Origin: Nepenthes gracilis
Taxonomy: Eukaryota > Streptophyta > Magnoliopsida > Caryophyllales > Nepenthaceae
NCBI GenBank assembly: GCA_033239525.1
Contig: BSYO01000003.1
Span: 23,081,716 to 23,145,715, forward strand
Direction of reading: 5' to 3'
DNA length: 64,000 nt
Shown in pieces: positions 46,331 through 59,144 of this stretch (positions within the stretch are counted from its first letter, which is position 1; each line of letters starts with the position of its first letter). The notes below the pieces were generated by a model, which worked only from the letters and a program-made list of their open reading frames with translations, made no database searches and was not told the DNA's origin. A program made the position numbers and the translations under genes.

Positions 46331-48655
46331 ATTAACGTTATATCGATCAAATCTTCTAATAGAAAGGTTTAGATCATTTACATGAGGCTTCCTCTACTAC
46401 GAAATGAAAATTAGAAGTAGAAATTGTTGTCATTTTTGATAATGACAATATGGCACATGTAATTTCTCTCAATTATGTTTCTCTTATTATATTTGCACTC
46501 GTTTCGAATAGAGTTCATAATTACTAACTAAAATGAGTCTTTATTAATAATAAAAGCTTAAATAATATTCTTTATTTCAATATATTTATTAAATTAGGGT
46601 TAAAAATAGTCAAATGAAACCATCAAATAGATTACTTTATGAAATTAATAACGAACCAATCCAAGTAAATGGAATAGTACCTCTTAAAATTACGCTAGAA
46701 ACATATCCAAAAATGGATTCCCATAAGCTAACTGTCCTAACTATTAATATTCCATCAGTTTCTAATGCTATATTGGGCTAACTTAATAATGTTTAGGGCA
46801 GTAACTTTGATCCCATAACTTGAGATAAAATTTCCAACTAAATATAGGATTGGGGAAGTCATGGGAGATGTAGTCACATGACAAAGTTGCTAGTTGATAT
46901 AAATCAATAGCTCAATTCTTCCATAACCAGTTGAGGAATTTAATCTTCAAGGGGAAGCTTCTCTTCAATAGGCTTAGCCCAAAGACACACCTCTCTAATT
47001 CCTATGAATTTGATGAACCCGGATAAGTATGTTCAAATCTCTTCATTAATCCAAAATTAAAAATAATTGAGTTTTTACATAACAATGCGGACTTATTTGC
47101 CTGAACTCCGACATACATGCCAGGCATCCTGACAAAAATGATGGTTTACAAGTTTAGCATCGTATTCGGGTACAAGCTGGTTAAACAAAAAGACAAAATT
47201 ATTTCATGAACAATTGTAACAATCCACAAAGAGGTCAAGAAACTCATTGATTCTAGATTCATCAAAAAAGAAAATTACTTGAAATGGTTATTCAATATAG
47301 ACCTTGTTAAAAAGAGTTATGACCCGTGAATGATATGTGTCGATTTTATAGATGTAAATAAAATATGTTTGAAAGATAGCTCCCATTCTCAAGGATCAAT
47401 CGGCTAGTGGATGCAATATTAGGACACCAACTACTAAGCATTATGAATGTTTACTTTAGGTACAAAGGAGACGACCTCATTCATAACTGACCAGATAACG
47501 TACTGCTATAAAGTAATTCCATTCAGCTTGAAAAACGTTTAAGCAACATATCAAAGGCTGGTGAACAAAATCTTTGAGCAACATATCAAAATAAATATAG
47601 AAGTGTGCATTGATGACATGTTTACCAAAAGCGTACTTATCGACGACTATATTAATGATCTAGCTGAGACGTTTGAGGTACTTGGAATATATTGAATGAA
47701 GTTAAACTTGGTGAAAAGCATATATGAGGTAACTTTCGGTAAGTTGCTAGGATTCGTTGCGTCACAATGTGGGATAGAGGCAAATTCATAGAAAATTAAG
47801 GACATAATAAATATAGAACCTCCCCATACTATTAATGAAATCTAGAGGTTAATCAGACAACTCACAATAGTTTCCAGATTTCCAGCAAAGCCAACCAAGA
47901 AATATTTGTCGTTCTTTAAGGCATTAATATAAGCAATGACAAATGGTTTCTAATGAACGAATGAATGCTAGCAAGCTTTTTAAGAGCTGAAAAATATCAG
48001 ACATATTTGCTTTTACTGACTTGTCTTAAGGAGGATAAAAAACAATACCTCTACATAACCATCTCAAAAACAGTATTTAGTGTTGTTTTGGTTAGTAAAG
48101 AAGTAGAGATTCAGTGGCTAATATACTATATCAGTAAGATTCTAGCAAACCCAAAGACTCGATATCTGTGAATAAAAAATATTGCTTTAGCCTTAATGTT
48201 CATTGCAAGAGAGCTCCAACCGTATTTTTAAGCCCAAATTACGGATTTGACAAACCAATTGCTAAAAATAATCTTATAGAAATTAGAAGAATCTAAACAT
48301 TTAATCAAGTGGTTGATAAAGTTGGGCTTGTTCGACATAAAATTTCGAGCATGACACTCCATAAAGGATCATGCATTGACAAACTTTATTATTAAAACAA
48401 CAATCCCAATCTCAGAAGAAATAGACAAGCACATGGGGGCTACTCCAAAAGAATCATTGCCCACATGGAGGTTACACATTAACGGAGCATTTTCATAGTT
48501 GAGCAATGGGGCCGGAATACTGCTAAAAATACCCAAAGGGTTTGAGATAGAATACTCAATTATATTGGAGTTCCTAACCACAAACAATATAGTTGAACAT
48601 GAAACTCTAGTAACCAACTTGAAACTGGCTAAAGATTGTTCCATTAGGAACTTGA
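46331..48655 (+). pseudogene. Tat-3 protease, RT and first RNase H, start of second RNase H
   Basis: Segments align with Tat-1 in order: protease-flank words near 46500-46780, RT pieces near 47330-47700 (SRINRLVDAILGHQLLSIMNVYF), connection near 47760-47930 (RLIRQLTIVSRFPAKPTKKYLSFFKAL), RNase H at 47965-48170 (YYISKILANPKTRYL) and the start of the archaeal-type RNase H at 48470-48655 (WRLHINGAF, SNGAGILLKIPKGFEIEYS, NNIVEHETLVTNLKLAKDCSI). It breaks off at about 48655 where Tekay-like sequence begins. Confidence 0.75.
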
Positions 48656-49760
48656 TTCGAGACTATTTCTTAGATGAGAAGATTAGCCTAAATTGTCTTA
48701 TAGTCGGTAATTGAGGTTATTGCTGAGGTTGTGTCAGGAGTGACATTGATTTCGAGGACCTTGCATAGAGTCAATGAGGCATTGGTCGAGTGCCTTGCCG
48801 TGGGGTGTTAAATGCTTTTGGGATAAGCGTGATGAATCTATAATGTTATCTATGAATTATTAAAATTTAATTCGTTTGGGAAATGAATTATTTGATAAGC
48901 GAATGTTAGGAAATGGTAGGTGATTTGTTTGATCAATGGTTGGTACTCGATGTTTTCTAAATCGATATGTACTTGGAGTATTGTCAATTAAGGATATCGG
49001 AAGAATATACCTGAGGTTGCCTTCAAGATAAAGTGCGGCCGTTGTGAGCTTCGGTGGCATTTTGAGGTTAGTGATTTTGCTGGCATCTTTTGTGGATCTT
49101 GTGAATTGGATCTCTCAGTCATATTTGAGTCTATTTATGATGGCTTCTTTAATGATATTTTTATTTATTCGAAGAATTTATGTGGGGTATGAGTTCCGTT
49201 TGAGGATTGTCATAGTTATAAAGGGTAGTTTGTGGTTTGCCCAATTGAGGAGATGCGAGTTGGTTGTAAGTAGTATTGTTTGGGCATGTTTCTTCGATGG
49301 TATGTTTGTGAAATTGCAGAAGATTGAAGTGGTGACCGGTTGGGAGATGTCATCGTTTGTTGCGAAGGTGCGTGATTTCTTGGGTCTGCTTAAATCTGTT
49401 AAGCGATTTGTCGAGGATTCCTTGAGAATCGTAGCGTCCGTGGGACATTGGACTTAGTAGCTATCAGTGTTCGTTGGAATGATGAATATAAGGAGAGCTT
49501 TCTAGAAATAAAGGACGCATTGTCTGCAAAGTTGATTTGGTTGATCCCCGATGGATTAAGTTAATCTGTGGTAGGTTGTGATGCTCTCGAGGAAGATTTG
49601 AGGTCGTGTTCTGATGTAGCGCTTTTGGGTGATTGCCGATGGGTTATGGCGGTTGAATGTTTTAATCAAAATTACTCCACTTATAGCTTGGAGTTAGCGC
49701 TTGAGGTATTTGCTTTGAGTGATGTATTTGGATGGAAAGTTGGTTCATCGGTATGCTAAT
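48656..49760 (+). pseudogene. Tekay-like reverse transcriptase and RNase H remnant
   Basis: The catalytic box region reads FFNDIFIYSKN (about 49145-49180) where FIDDILVYSKN is usual, so one catalytic aspartate is replaced. It is followed by LWFAQLRRCELVV for LYAKFSKCEFWL and KVRDFLGLLKSVKRFVEDSLRIVA for EVRSFLGLAGYYRRFVExFSRIA. RNase H at 49480-49760 reads WNDEYKESFLEIKDAL and NYSTYSLELALEVFALS for NYPTHDLELAAVVFALK. A 137-codon frame (49044-49457) follows this remnant in part; it is not a separate gene. Confidence 0.78.
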
Positions 49761-51244
49761 GAGATAATGATGATGTATGATATTTCAGTTTTGAGGTTTC
49801 GATTGTGATCAGATGTGCCGAATTTTGAGGTAGGCTCGTATAATAAATTGAACTCCTAGTCGAAATTGGTTATAGCGATAATTCGCAGTCAGGTGATCAA
49901 TCCGAATAGTATAGTAGAAGCATGTGGGTCCGTAACCTTTGGTTGTGAGATTCGATTTGGATCCTTAGGTAGAGAATTTGATTTGAATGTCGGTTTGAGA
50001 ACTTTGATTTGGTGGTGGTTTTTGTTGAGTCCTGTGATGTTGGAGAAATAGCGGCTTTGATTTGATCGGTCTGAAATCTCATGGGGTAGAAGGAGATTTT
50101 TTGCCGATGAAGTGGCAGGTAGGTGGATCCATTCTCTGCCTATGCGTATGCTGTTCAGTTCAGAGTTGCGTTAAGAGTTTGTGCTGCAATGTCTTCTGTC
50201 TTCATTTTGAGTGGAGAAGTTGTAGAGTTATCGGTGAATAGTTCCTGCCAAGATTGGGCTCCGAAGCAAGCTCCTATCTGCGGAAGTTGTTTTTGTGAAG
50301 ATCAGAAGTGAATATCCTTTTGTTTGAGCGGTCATGAAGTTGGATGGAATCAAGCAGAGCCTCGATTGTTGGATGGAATCAAGCAGAGCCTCGATTGTCG
50401 GATGGAAGCTCAGGGAGCAGTTGAGGTTGTTAACAACTGTAGTGGAGTTGCAGTAGTCTAAGTTTATAAGGAACCTCGAAGATGCTCTATCAGCGGAGTG
50501 GCGAGTTGATCATGCGTCTCGTGCTTGAAGGAAGAAATCAAGAAGAAGCCTTCGAGATTTTGTTTGGGCTTGCGTTGGACAGCGAGGAATTTGGTGGCAT
50601 CTTGGATGATGAGGGATAAGTTGATGAAGTCAGTTCCTTGCTTGTTGATCAGAAAGTCATTGTTGAGCCTGGTCGTCGACATATTATCAAGATGAGAATG
50701 TTGGAAGGTATACTAATTTTGAGGCATTGATTGCGATTGGAAGCAAATGATTGATCAGAGTTGCGCAGCGGAATCGTGTGGATTCACAATTATCGGTTAC
50801 AAGAATTAATTTGAGAATTGAAGTAAGAGATCAGATTTGTAGCCTGATTGGATGATCGAGAAGAGTTTCAAGTTTCGAGGGCAAGTGATGGATTGAGGTT
50901 GAGGTTCGATAAGATTTTTGAGGTTTTGCAATGAATTGGAGAGGTAGCCGAGAGATTGACGTTGTTCCGAGTTTGGCAGATCGTGATGATGTGTTTTATG
51001 TATGTTGACAGAAATATGGGTTGATTATTGGCATGTGATCGAATGTGAATGGTTGCTGATTTCGAAAAGCTATTTTATGTTGGGATTTTGATTCCGATAT
51101 TGGGATAGAAAGATCAGGTGTTGATGATCGGATTTTTGGAGAAAATCTTTCGATCAAGGTTAAGTTCGGAAGAATTGTTCTTATTTTGTTCAAGGATTGG
51201 TATGCGTAAATTTCGAGGACGAAATTTTTAAAAGGAGGGGAGAG
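49761..51244 (+). other. Tekay-like 3' tail and polypurine tract
   Basis: A non-coding tail with a 29-bp tandem duplication (50339-50367 and 50368-50396). It parallels 34090-35260 and 31969-32246. Integrase and chromodomain are not recognisable, so they were deleted. It ends in AAAAGGAGGGGAGAG before the LTR. Confidence 0.7.
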
Positions 51245-51421
51245 TGTAATATTTCGGATCTCATTTGGATTATTTTAATATTAGTTGTAATTTTTGGGTA
51301 TTTCGGACGTGATGAAAATAAATTAAAATATTGTAAAATTTTCGGGAATGATCGAAGGTGCGGAGTGGGGCCCGGAGTGCACTCGTAATGTTCGGAGGCC
51401 GAGTTGGAATTTAAAATAAAA

Positions 51422-51452
<31 letters not shown>

Positions 51453-53701
51453 GATAAAAGTAATAATAATAATAATATATAATAAGTAAATGAAAATAAG
51501 AAAAAGAGAAAGAAAGTGAAAAAGAAAATGGGAAAAGAAGGAGAAAAGAGTCGGGGAGAGAGAAGGGGGAAAATGAGGGCTAGGGTTTGCGCAAGGAAGA
51601 AGGAGGAGGAAGAGGAAGGCGGCAGCGGCGGCGGCGTCCCCAGAGATCGACGGCGTGTGGTGGTTGTGGGTGTGGCCGCGATTGTTGCGGCAATTGTGGG
51701 TTGAGGCGGCGACGGCGTTGGGTGAGGAAATCGGTGCCGGAAGAGTCGACGGCGGTCGTTCGGGATGGTAGCGGCGAAATTGGTGGCCGAAGTGTTGTGT
51801 GGTGGTCGCATGGTGTGCGGTGCTCGTGCTGAGGCGGCGGTGGCGTGGTGCGAAGAAGAGAAGTCGTTCGAAGGGAGAGAAATCGGCGACGGGTTCACGA
51901 GGAGAGAAGTCGCGTGGGAGAGAGGGCGGCGGCCGAGACGGGGGCAGCGGCGGCGACGGGGTTGCCGGGAAGGCCGGGCGACCGTTCAAGGCGGCGGCAG
52001 CTCGTGAGCGAGAGGCTGGAGCCGTCGCGAGAGAGGAGAGCGGAAGGGCGCGCGGAGGAGAGAGAGAGGCACGCGGTGGCAGGAGAGAAATGCCAGATTC
52101 GAGTGCTTCGGGGCATCCTTTCTTCAGATCTGCAGAGTATGATGTTAAGGCAAGTATCCTCCAGCCCTATTCTTGGTCTAATTTAATTTTCGATGCATTT
52201 TGACTACTGTGGGAGATTTTACTAACATGCATGTATTTTTAAAAACCCACAATTTATCAATTGTATACATGCATGTATGTTTTATCGGTTGTGCGGTGGT
52301 TTTGTACTTGTATTTATGATTTGGAGGGGTTTTGGACACCTGGACGATATATATGTATGTTTGGTATCCGTATATTGTGGAACCATGAACCAAGCCTTGC
52401 ACTAACCATTCATGCTGCCGGGGGTGGGATCACTACGTGATCCGAGGCATTGGCTACTTCCGCCGTAAGGAAGATGAGGTATTGGCTACTTCCGCCGTAA
52501 GGAAGATGAGGTATTGGCTACTTCCGCCGTAAGGAAGATGAGGTATTGCCCCACTGTGTATTTAATTGAGAACCATCGTAAAAGAATGACGGAAAACTAA
52601 TATATTGGACGTCCTAATATATAACTAAAACTTGAGGTTGCACCCAAAGCCAGGTGGTAAAACATAGTGAGCAATTTCCTAATCTATGGGAAGCAGTACA
52701 TGGATGGCCTTGAGCTCTTGGCCTAATTCGTAGCGATATATAGCCGTGGTTCTGGGACGAGGGTAACCCTTCCTCAAGTTGGTATCATTGATCTTTGGTT
52801 CTCCGATTTCGTGCATGCTTTGTATTTCTGCACGTATTTGGGTGTACTGTGATTTGAGATACGTGGTTTGGCCCACGGATGGGCGATAGGAATGTCTCGT
52901 ACGTGCTGACGTGATAAACCTGGAACGTGTTTTGATTTATGTTTTAGTTCCGGCGGTTTTCTCTTGATTTCTGCATTATGAGTTTTAGATCCGGACGACG
53001 GTATGTGTCTCCACGTGGATGTGGTGACGGTTGCGACGTATGTGACCTCGGATCATATGATATGATATCGTCTATGAGATTTTACCGGATCGTGATTTAT
53101 ATGATTTTGTCCTGGAGGGACGAGTTATTACGGACGACGATTTAGTACGAGACATCTCCTCGATTTTCAGGGATTTCACGGACATGGTGTTTTATTTTAC
53201 GTGATTGCTTTGCGATATCCCTGTTCCTGATTTATGAGTACTTTTTTTATACGATGATGCTTGCTGAGCTATAGGCTCACGTTTTTATGTTTTATCCCTT
53301 CAGACTAGTGGCATGGATACGCTTGCAGGAGCTCGGACGTGATCGGGCTCAGATATTCCTTTTGGCGAGTGGAGATGTTATATTTGGTATATTTCTGATC
53401 TCGGAGATATGTTATGGTTATTATTTATGGCCGGATGGTGCCTTGATCATTGTATGCAAAATATTGAAGTTATAGTATTGTGGATGAGTTGTAAATTTGG
53501 ATACCTCCCTTGCGATTACGGTCAGCAGGTCATGTATTATTTGTCCGGATTCATATCCGATGAGATCTTGTGCGGGTTTTATTTATTTTGGGTCCTGCAT
53601 ATGTTTGATTGTCACATCCGGGATGGGTTATTGTTGTTGATGGAAATCTTATTAGTGATTTTATTTTTGACCTGCGTATATTGTGGTCCCGGATCGTAAC
53701 A
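51245..53701 (+). repeat. Tekay-like 3' LTR (2,457 bp)
   Basis: It starts TGTAATATTTCGGATCTCA and ends GGTCCCGGATCGTAACA. It has AT and AAT microsatellites near the start (51430-51480) and a GC-rich leader (51540-52110) that gives long arginine-, glycine- or proline-rich reading frames on both strands (for example 51323-51989), none supported as genes. A three-copy 32-bp tandem repeat lies at 52449-52544. Confidence 0.85.
52449..52544. repeat. 32-bp tandem repeat, three copies
   Basis: The 32-bp unit starting ATTGGCTACTTCCGCCGTAA occurs three times end to end with no visible difference. It lies in the U5-like part of the Tekay LTR. There are no spacers, so it is not a CRISPR. Confidence 0.92.
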
Positions 53702-54925
53702 GTACCTTAAAAATGAAATGCTTCTAAACAATTCAATGAAGGAAAAATGTATTTCGAAATGGCTGTTGGTACACTTTGGTGAATGGATTTCTACACATAA
53801 GGGGTTATTTAATACCCTATATATAATGTCTAACTCCAACAAAAGCCGATTGCGCTCTCAAATAGGTGTATCTTGACATATATGGAATATATTAGGGAGG
53901 CAAAAATTTAACCTTCATGATCATAAGATAGGGTTATTACTGTCCAACTATTAAGAAAGATGTGATAAAATTCGTTAAAAAAATATGAGAATTATCAAAT
54001 CCATAAAAATGTTTGCGGATAACCATATATGGAGTTTCAAGCTTTACAGGCCCTCTGTCTGTTCTCACAATAGGGGTTGGATATGTTGGGCCCATTTCAT
54101 TTAACATCTAAACAAAGGAAGTTTATTATGATCGCAGTAGATTACTTTATAAAATAGATCAAAACTTCTCTATTGGCTAAAATTACATACCAAAATGTAA
54201 TTGATTTTGTACATCAAAATATCATTTATAGTTTTAGGATATCGAAGGTCATAGTAACAGTAATTGTTTTCAATTCTTTGATAAAAGGTTCACAAAATAT
54301 TGTAATGGTCTCGGTATTAGATTAATCCATATATCAATCTCATACCCACAAATAAATAAAGAAGTAGAAGTAACAAATCAGATGATTCTCAATGAATTGA
54401 AGATTGAATTGGATAAAGTTAGAAGTGCATGGGTAGATAAACTTTCATCCATTCCAAAGTGCTTGGGTTTACTGAATGACTCTAAAAGAGCCCACTCGGG
54501 GGAAATCCTTCAGTATATACTTTAAAATGGATACAACAATCCTAGTGAAAATAGGACTATCAAGCTACCGAATAGAAAATTTTACTCCAGATTAAAATTC
54601 TCAATTCCAAAAACAAAACTTAGATCACTTACAGGAAGCTAGAGAAGTGGGGTGCATTTGATTAATAGCCGATCAACAAAGAGTTACTTGATATTACAAC
54701 AAAAATGTGAAGGCATAAACTTTCAAGGCCGATGACTTGATATTAAGGAATATCAAATTAATTGAAAAACTCGCACATAGAAATAAACTAACCCCAACTT
54801 GGAAAGGAGTATTCCTATTGTTAGTAATACTCTATAACACGGCTTATAAGTTATATAATCAAAAGGGAAAGCTGGTCCCTTAAAGGTGGAACACCCTTTA
54901 CCTTAAAAAATACTTCCAATAAAGA
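53702..54925 (+). pseudogene. Tat-3 integrase remnant
   Basis: Tat-3 resumes after the Tekay LTR. Pieces aligning to Tat integrase: LRSQIGVS region, KKYENYQIHKNV (CxKCQxH type), GPFHLTSKQRKFIMIAVDYFIK (about 54080-54150), then KEPTRGKSFSIY and a C-terminus RWNTLYLKKYF (about 54885-54920). Several stops and frameshifts. Unlike Tat-1, the core region is present, though decayed. Confidence 0.72.
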
Positions 54926-55769
54926 ATTCAATCTAAGAACCTAGAGGTACGCCTTGACACTCACTCTGGATTGATTGTATATTGTAAATTACTTTTCCTA
55001 CATGTTATTAACAAAATTACATATTTGATTTATTTTTTGTCATTTTCCATGCTTACATGTAGTCAATATAACCATAATTGACCCTAAATCTGACAAATAA
55101 TTTAAACATCCTACTTGTAAATTGTGTCAATTCAAGAGAACAATCACAATGTCAGTTTCATAGAATTATATGGCCTCAAGTATGGCCACACACTGAAAAT
55201 TTTAAAAGACTTAGGGATTTAAGAACCAAATATTTAATTCCCTTTTTACAGGTCAAAATAAAGGATAGATAAAGTCAATTGAGATTAGACTGGTAACAGT
55301 CGCATATTTTCTACACATAAGTGTCAATACACTCTTCCATATGATACACACAAACAGTTAAAGGATCAAGGATAAGGGTTCTATTTAACTGGTGATGATA
55401 ATCAAAAGACTTAATTAGTAATTAATTCGACCATCTTGTGGTTAGATATGTAAGAATATTTGCATTTACCTAACTAGCGATGATATAAAAATGACTTAGC
55501 TGGTAATCAATTCAGCCATCTTATTGCCAAATATTCAAGAATATTTACTTAGAGGCTAAATCACCTGATAAAGATCAATTCAAAGAATAGTAAATAGTAG
55601 TAAATACTTGAAAACGAAAAGGTCAAAAATATATATACACATATATATTGAAAATTCATTTACATCCTCATGATAATAACATGAGATTTTAATATTCAAT
55701 GACAAGAATCAATCAACAATACCATTGCTAATCCTTAGATATGAAACCTAGAGCTGGTGAGTTTAATTG
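54926..55769. other. Tat-3 spacer between pol and aORF
   Basis: AT-rich, no coding motif. A short plus-strand frame at 55078-55272 has no support. Confidence 0.4.
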
Positions 55770-57760
55770 TCATTTAAAGTTCTTAACTTCGAAGGCCGAA
55801 GAAGCTTTAAAATTTTTGACATTCAAATAGCCAATGGGAAAATTAGGGCCGTCCAGGGGGACCATTTTCTTACAAAGATCGATTCCCTCATTGAAAAGAG
55901 AGTCAACGTAGAACCAATTTTTTTGGGTCAAATGCTTCTCCTTAGTAGCTCCTTAAGCCTTAAGTATTCAGCTTTTAGTCCATCCGTAGCCTTGGCAGCT
56001 ATTGCCATGCATCATTCATTCTTAAGTGCTTTGTCCACAAGAGAACTAACACAATTTTTAACGTTGGTAACTTAATTAGTATAATTGTAAGACCCACGCA
56101 TTCACTTGACTAATTCTCTCCCAAGATGGATTGATTAATCTCCAAAAAACGGTTCCTTAGCTTCGATGGTTATAGTTTTGTGTTCTAAACCTTGAACCAC
56201 TGAATGATCAATTTGAGATATAGGCATTCAATTTCAATATCTTGACTATACAACCTACTAATTATCTCTTGCGCCAAATTTTTTTGATTGTAAAAAATTT
56301 GAGTCAACAATTTAAATTCAAATGAATGACTCCAAATTAAAGATTTAAACACTACCTCTTAGGTTGAACAACTCTTTATAGGAGCAAAACCTAATGAAGA
56401 TGATCTTGCTAGGTCAGTATTTGGCGTAGGTGACAACCTCTAACAAAGATGAGGCATAAGCCTACTATATAGCGGAATTTGAAAACTCGAGGCTCCAGGT
56501 GAAGCCTTAGATCCCATGTGTATTGGAGAAGACAAAAATAAATGAATGCCAGACTTTTTAACAATATCTAGACTATTCTCTGATTTGTAAGAAGTGGCAT
56601 GACATGCAGAAGAACTAGACAATAACTTGATAGATATGAGAGGGTCGAAAATGGAAGGAATCTCATGCTCAGCAATAATAGAAGTATTGACTATCTCATC
56701 CTCATGTGACAAATGATACAATGAACTATAATCCCCCTTGAAGGAATGATGGGAATATGTTCTTCAAAATATAAGGAAGGCATCTCCTTTGGAGGACTAG
56801 TAGAAAAAGAAACGATGGCTAGAGTAGATCGATGAACAGATTCTTCAACTCCTATCCCAACCATCTCAACTCAAACCTCATTTGTAGTCTTCAAAACCTC
56901 ATTATCATCTGAATGAGTAGTTGATGAAGCTATTATCTAAACATTAGGCTAACCAGAGATAGCACTGGGAGGACAACCTATGGAAATGACACCCATCCTC
57001 CTTTTGAAAGGATGAGGAAGTATATTGGCAATGACTTTTATAAAAATAATGTACTAGTTAACTATATCCAAAGCTAATTGAGTTAAAAAAAATTACTAGC
57101 TTCGCATAACTCGGCCATATTTTCTTTTATTAGATCAACCCGAGATCTAGCTATAACACATTCATTCTAAAGAATCAAGCCTAAAAATGCTTTGTTAACA
57201 TCACCCTATTTATTTGATAAGATCTGATTATTAAAAATATTAATGAAAAATGTGCTTTTCTAATTCATTACTAAGTTTGGGTTCCTTCCACTTATTTTGA
57301 ACCCCTTCTTGGGCATCAAAAAATCAAATTTCTCTTGTAGTTAAAGTAAAAGACCATTTTTTTATATGGTCATCTAATTGAAAATCCTATTGATGAAAAA
57401 AAGGCACAGAGTGCCATAATATATCTAATAGTATTAGAATAAAAACAAGTGATTGAAACCTTAAATATTTCCATTATTTCTATAAATTCCTTCGCAAAGG
57501 GAATCTAGAAACCATCCTTCAGGTGGGCCCTATAGACAGCGATAAAGCCATCTCTTGGAAAGCAAGCTCTCTCTTCAAGTAAAGGGACTTGAAAGAAAAT
57601 GGTCAAAGAAATATTATATTAATTATAAATGTCCAATATATGATCCATGATTAGACAAAAAGTGATGTTAGTAATGCTTTTTGAGGCTCTTTAGGGAGCC
57701 AGGAGAAATCAAAAGGCCGATACCTTGATAAAAAAGAAGGCGAACACACAATCAGGGTTG
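55770..57760 (-). pseudogene. Tat-3 antisense aORF, decayed
   Basis: Minus-strand reading recovers the same order as the Tat-1 aORF. Near 57700-57380 are LLEERACFPRDGFIAVYRAH, then PFAKEFIEIMEIFKVSITCF and NTIRYIMALCAFF, which parallels LRFPLTSEFYKIMVKLHVLI and NSMRYLISLCIFA of Tat-1. An acidic/serine region lies at 56721-56440. A helical C-terminus near 56070-55850 (LKAEYLRLKELLRRSI.PK) parallels YSKIESELRSSIHPK. Stops and shifts interrupt it. Confidence 0.6.
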
Positions 57761-59144
57761 AAAAGAAAAAAAAAAGACATTATAATTTGAAAGAGCAATT
57801 GAAATTAAGAATGATGTGTTTCAAATAACAACACTAATCCATAAGATGCATTGCTCGGTTGATGTTATGTCTTCCTCACTTTTGCAAACCAAAACACTTT
57901 GTATCGAAATGATTTTAAAATGGCATAAATAACAAACCGCCTATCATAGAAGTAAATGTACTGTTAATGGGTCAATTTAGATATAGAAATAACGACGACT
58001 TTGACGTTATTAAGAAAGTCAACGAAATTACACTCTGAATGTTTGAGCATTCTCAACGAATGAATCTGTTAACCCTAATAACATAAAAGGACGGACTGTC
58101 AAAAAGCAAAACTATCACGAATCCGAATTGTTAAAAACAAAGTATTTAAAATGTTGAATGGATAAATGTTTACAGAGTTAAAATTTGGAGAATGCTAAGG
58201 TTTCGAGAATCAATAACTTAAGAAGATTTTCCATTCGAATAGTTTATTAATCAAAATTTTTGGCAACTTACAATCCCATATGGATAATTATAAATCCAAA
58301 ATACGAAAGGAACAAATTAAGAATTACGATTTCAATGTGAAAATAAAGATTCTTCTTTTATTTATAGATGCATTCATGTATAAGATGTGTTGTTACAAGG
58401 TAAATTACAAAAATTATTTGGCTCAAAGGAAAAAGGAGAAAGAGGAGTGATCCTACAACCAGAAGTAGAACAACTAGGGCATCTAGAAGGTTCACTACTT
58501 CTCTTGAATTCAACATCCAATCCATCGGCGCTAGCTAGTTAATATTAAACTAACAAAGATGTCACAATACAAGAGTTAAGAGATATTAAACCGGGTGATC
58601 TTCTCAAAAAATTGGCATGAACCTAGAGTTTGCACAACGGATGGTGAAGGTCATCAAGTGTAGCCACCTAGAAGAGAAATCACTCCGATTCAGAATATTG
58701 CAAAAAGAGGAAAAACCAAAAAAAATTATATAAAAGAAGGTAACTAAAATAAACTTTATAAACACCTTCTAAAAGAAGGTGAAAGAATCTAGGAGAGCTT
58801 TCTCTTTCTATATACTGAACATAAGAAATTCCATCAAATGTTAAAAATTAGGATTTGGTTTAAGATTGAATGAAAACTTTATCAAATGTTGGGACTTAGG
58901 ATTTGGTTAACAAGTTACAAAAATAGGGAGTTTTGAAGCAAAGAAAAATAGTTGAATGGTCAAAGACTCTTCATTAATAAAGTAGAGAATCAAGTTTTGA
59001 TTAATAAGATTAATCGGCAATTAATGTACATCAATTAATATTCCATCGAAAAGGAGCATTTGTATGGCATTTAAAGCAAATTACTTAGATTTTTATTTCA
59101 ACATATTGGAAGTTTGAATTCAAACTCTAAATATGGGGGACTAG
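57761..59144. other. Tat-3 region between aORF and 3' LTR
   Basis: AT-rich; no gene recognised. It should contain the aORF leader by analogy with Tat-1. It ends in the polypurine tract TATGGGGGACTAG (59132-59144). Confidence 0.45.

Larger units (their letters stand above)
48656..53701 (+). mobile_element. 5'-truncated Tekay/Del-like chromovirus fragment nested in Tat-3
   Basis: It starts within pol just upstream of RT (DYFLDE, SGVTLISRTLHRVNEALVE, PWGVKCFWDK for PWGAPVLFVKK, LFDQW, IPEVAFKIKCGRCE) and runs through RT and RNase H, then a long 3' tail, the word ATTTCGAGGACGAAATTTTT with a purine tract (51216-51244), and the 3' LTR 51245-53701. The tail is the same type as in the LTR array at 34059-35267. 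Gag, protease and 5' LTR are absent. Right of the LTR, Tat-3 integrase resumes. Confidence 0.82.

Noticed and set aside
51323..52203. Several long arginine/glycine- or proline/alanine-rich frames on both strands
   Set aside because: They overlap each other in many frames in the GC-rich leader of the Tekay-like LTR; no domain and no consistent frame.
52449..52544. Regular 32-bp repeats resembling a CRISPR array
   Set aside because: Repeats are directly adjacent without spacers, in a plant retrotransposon LTR.
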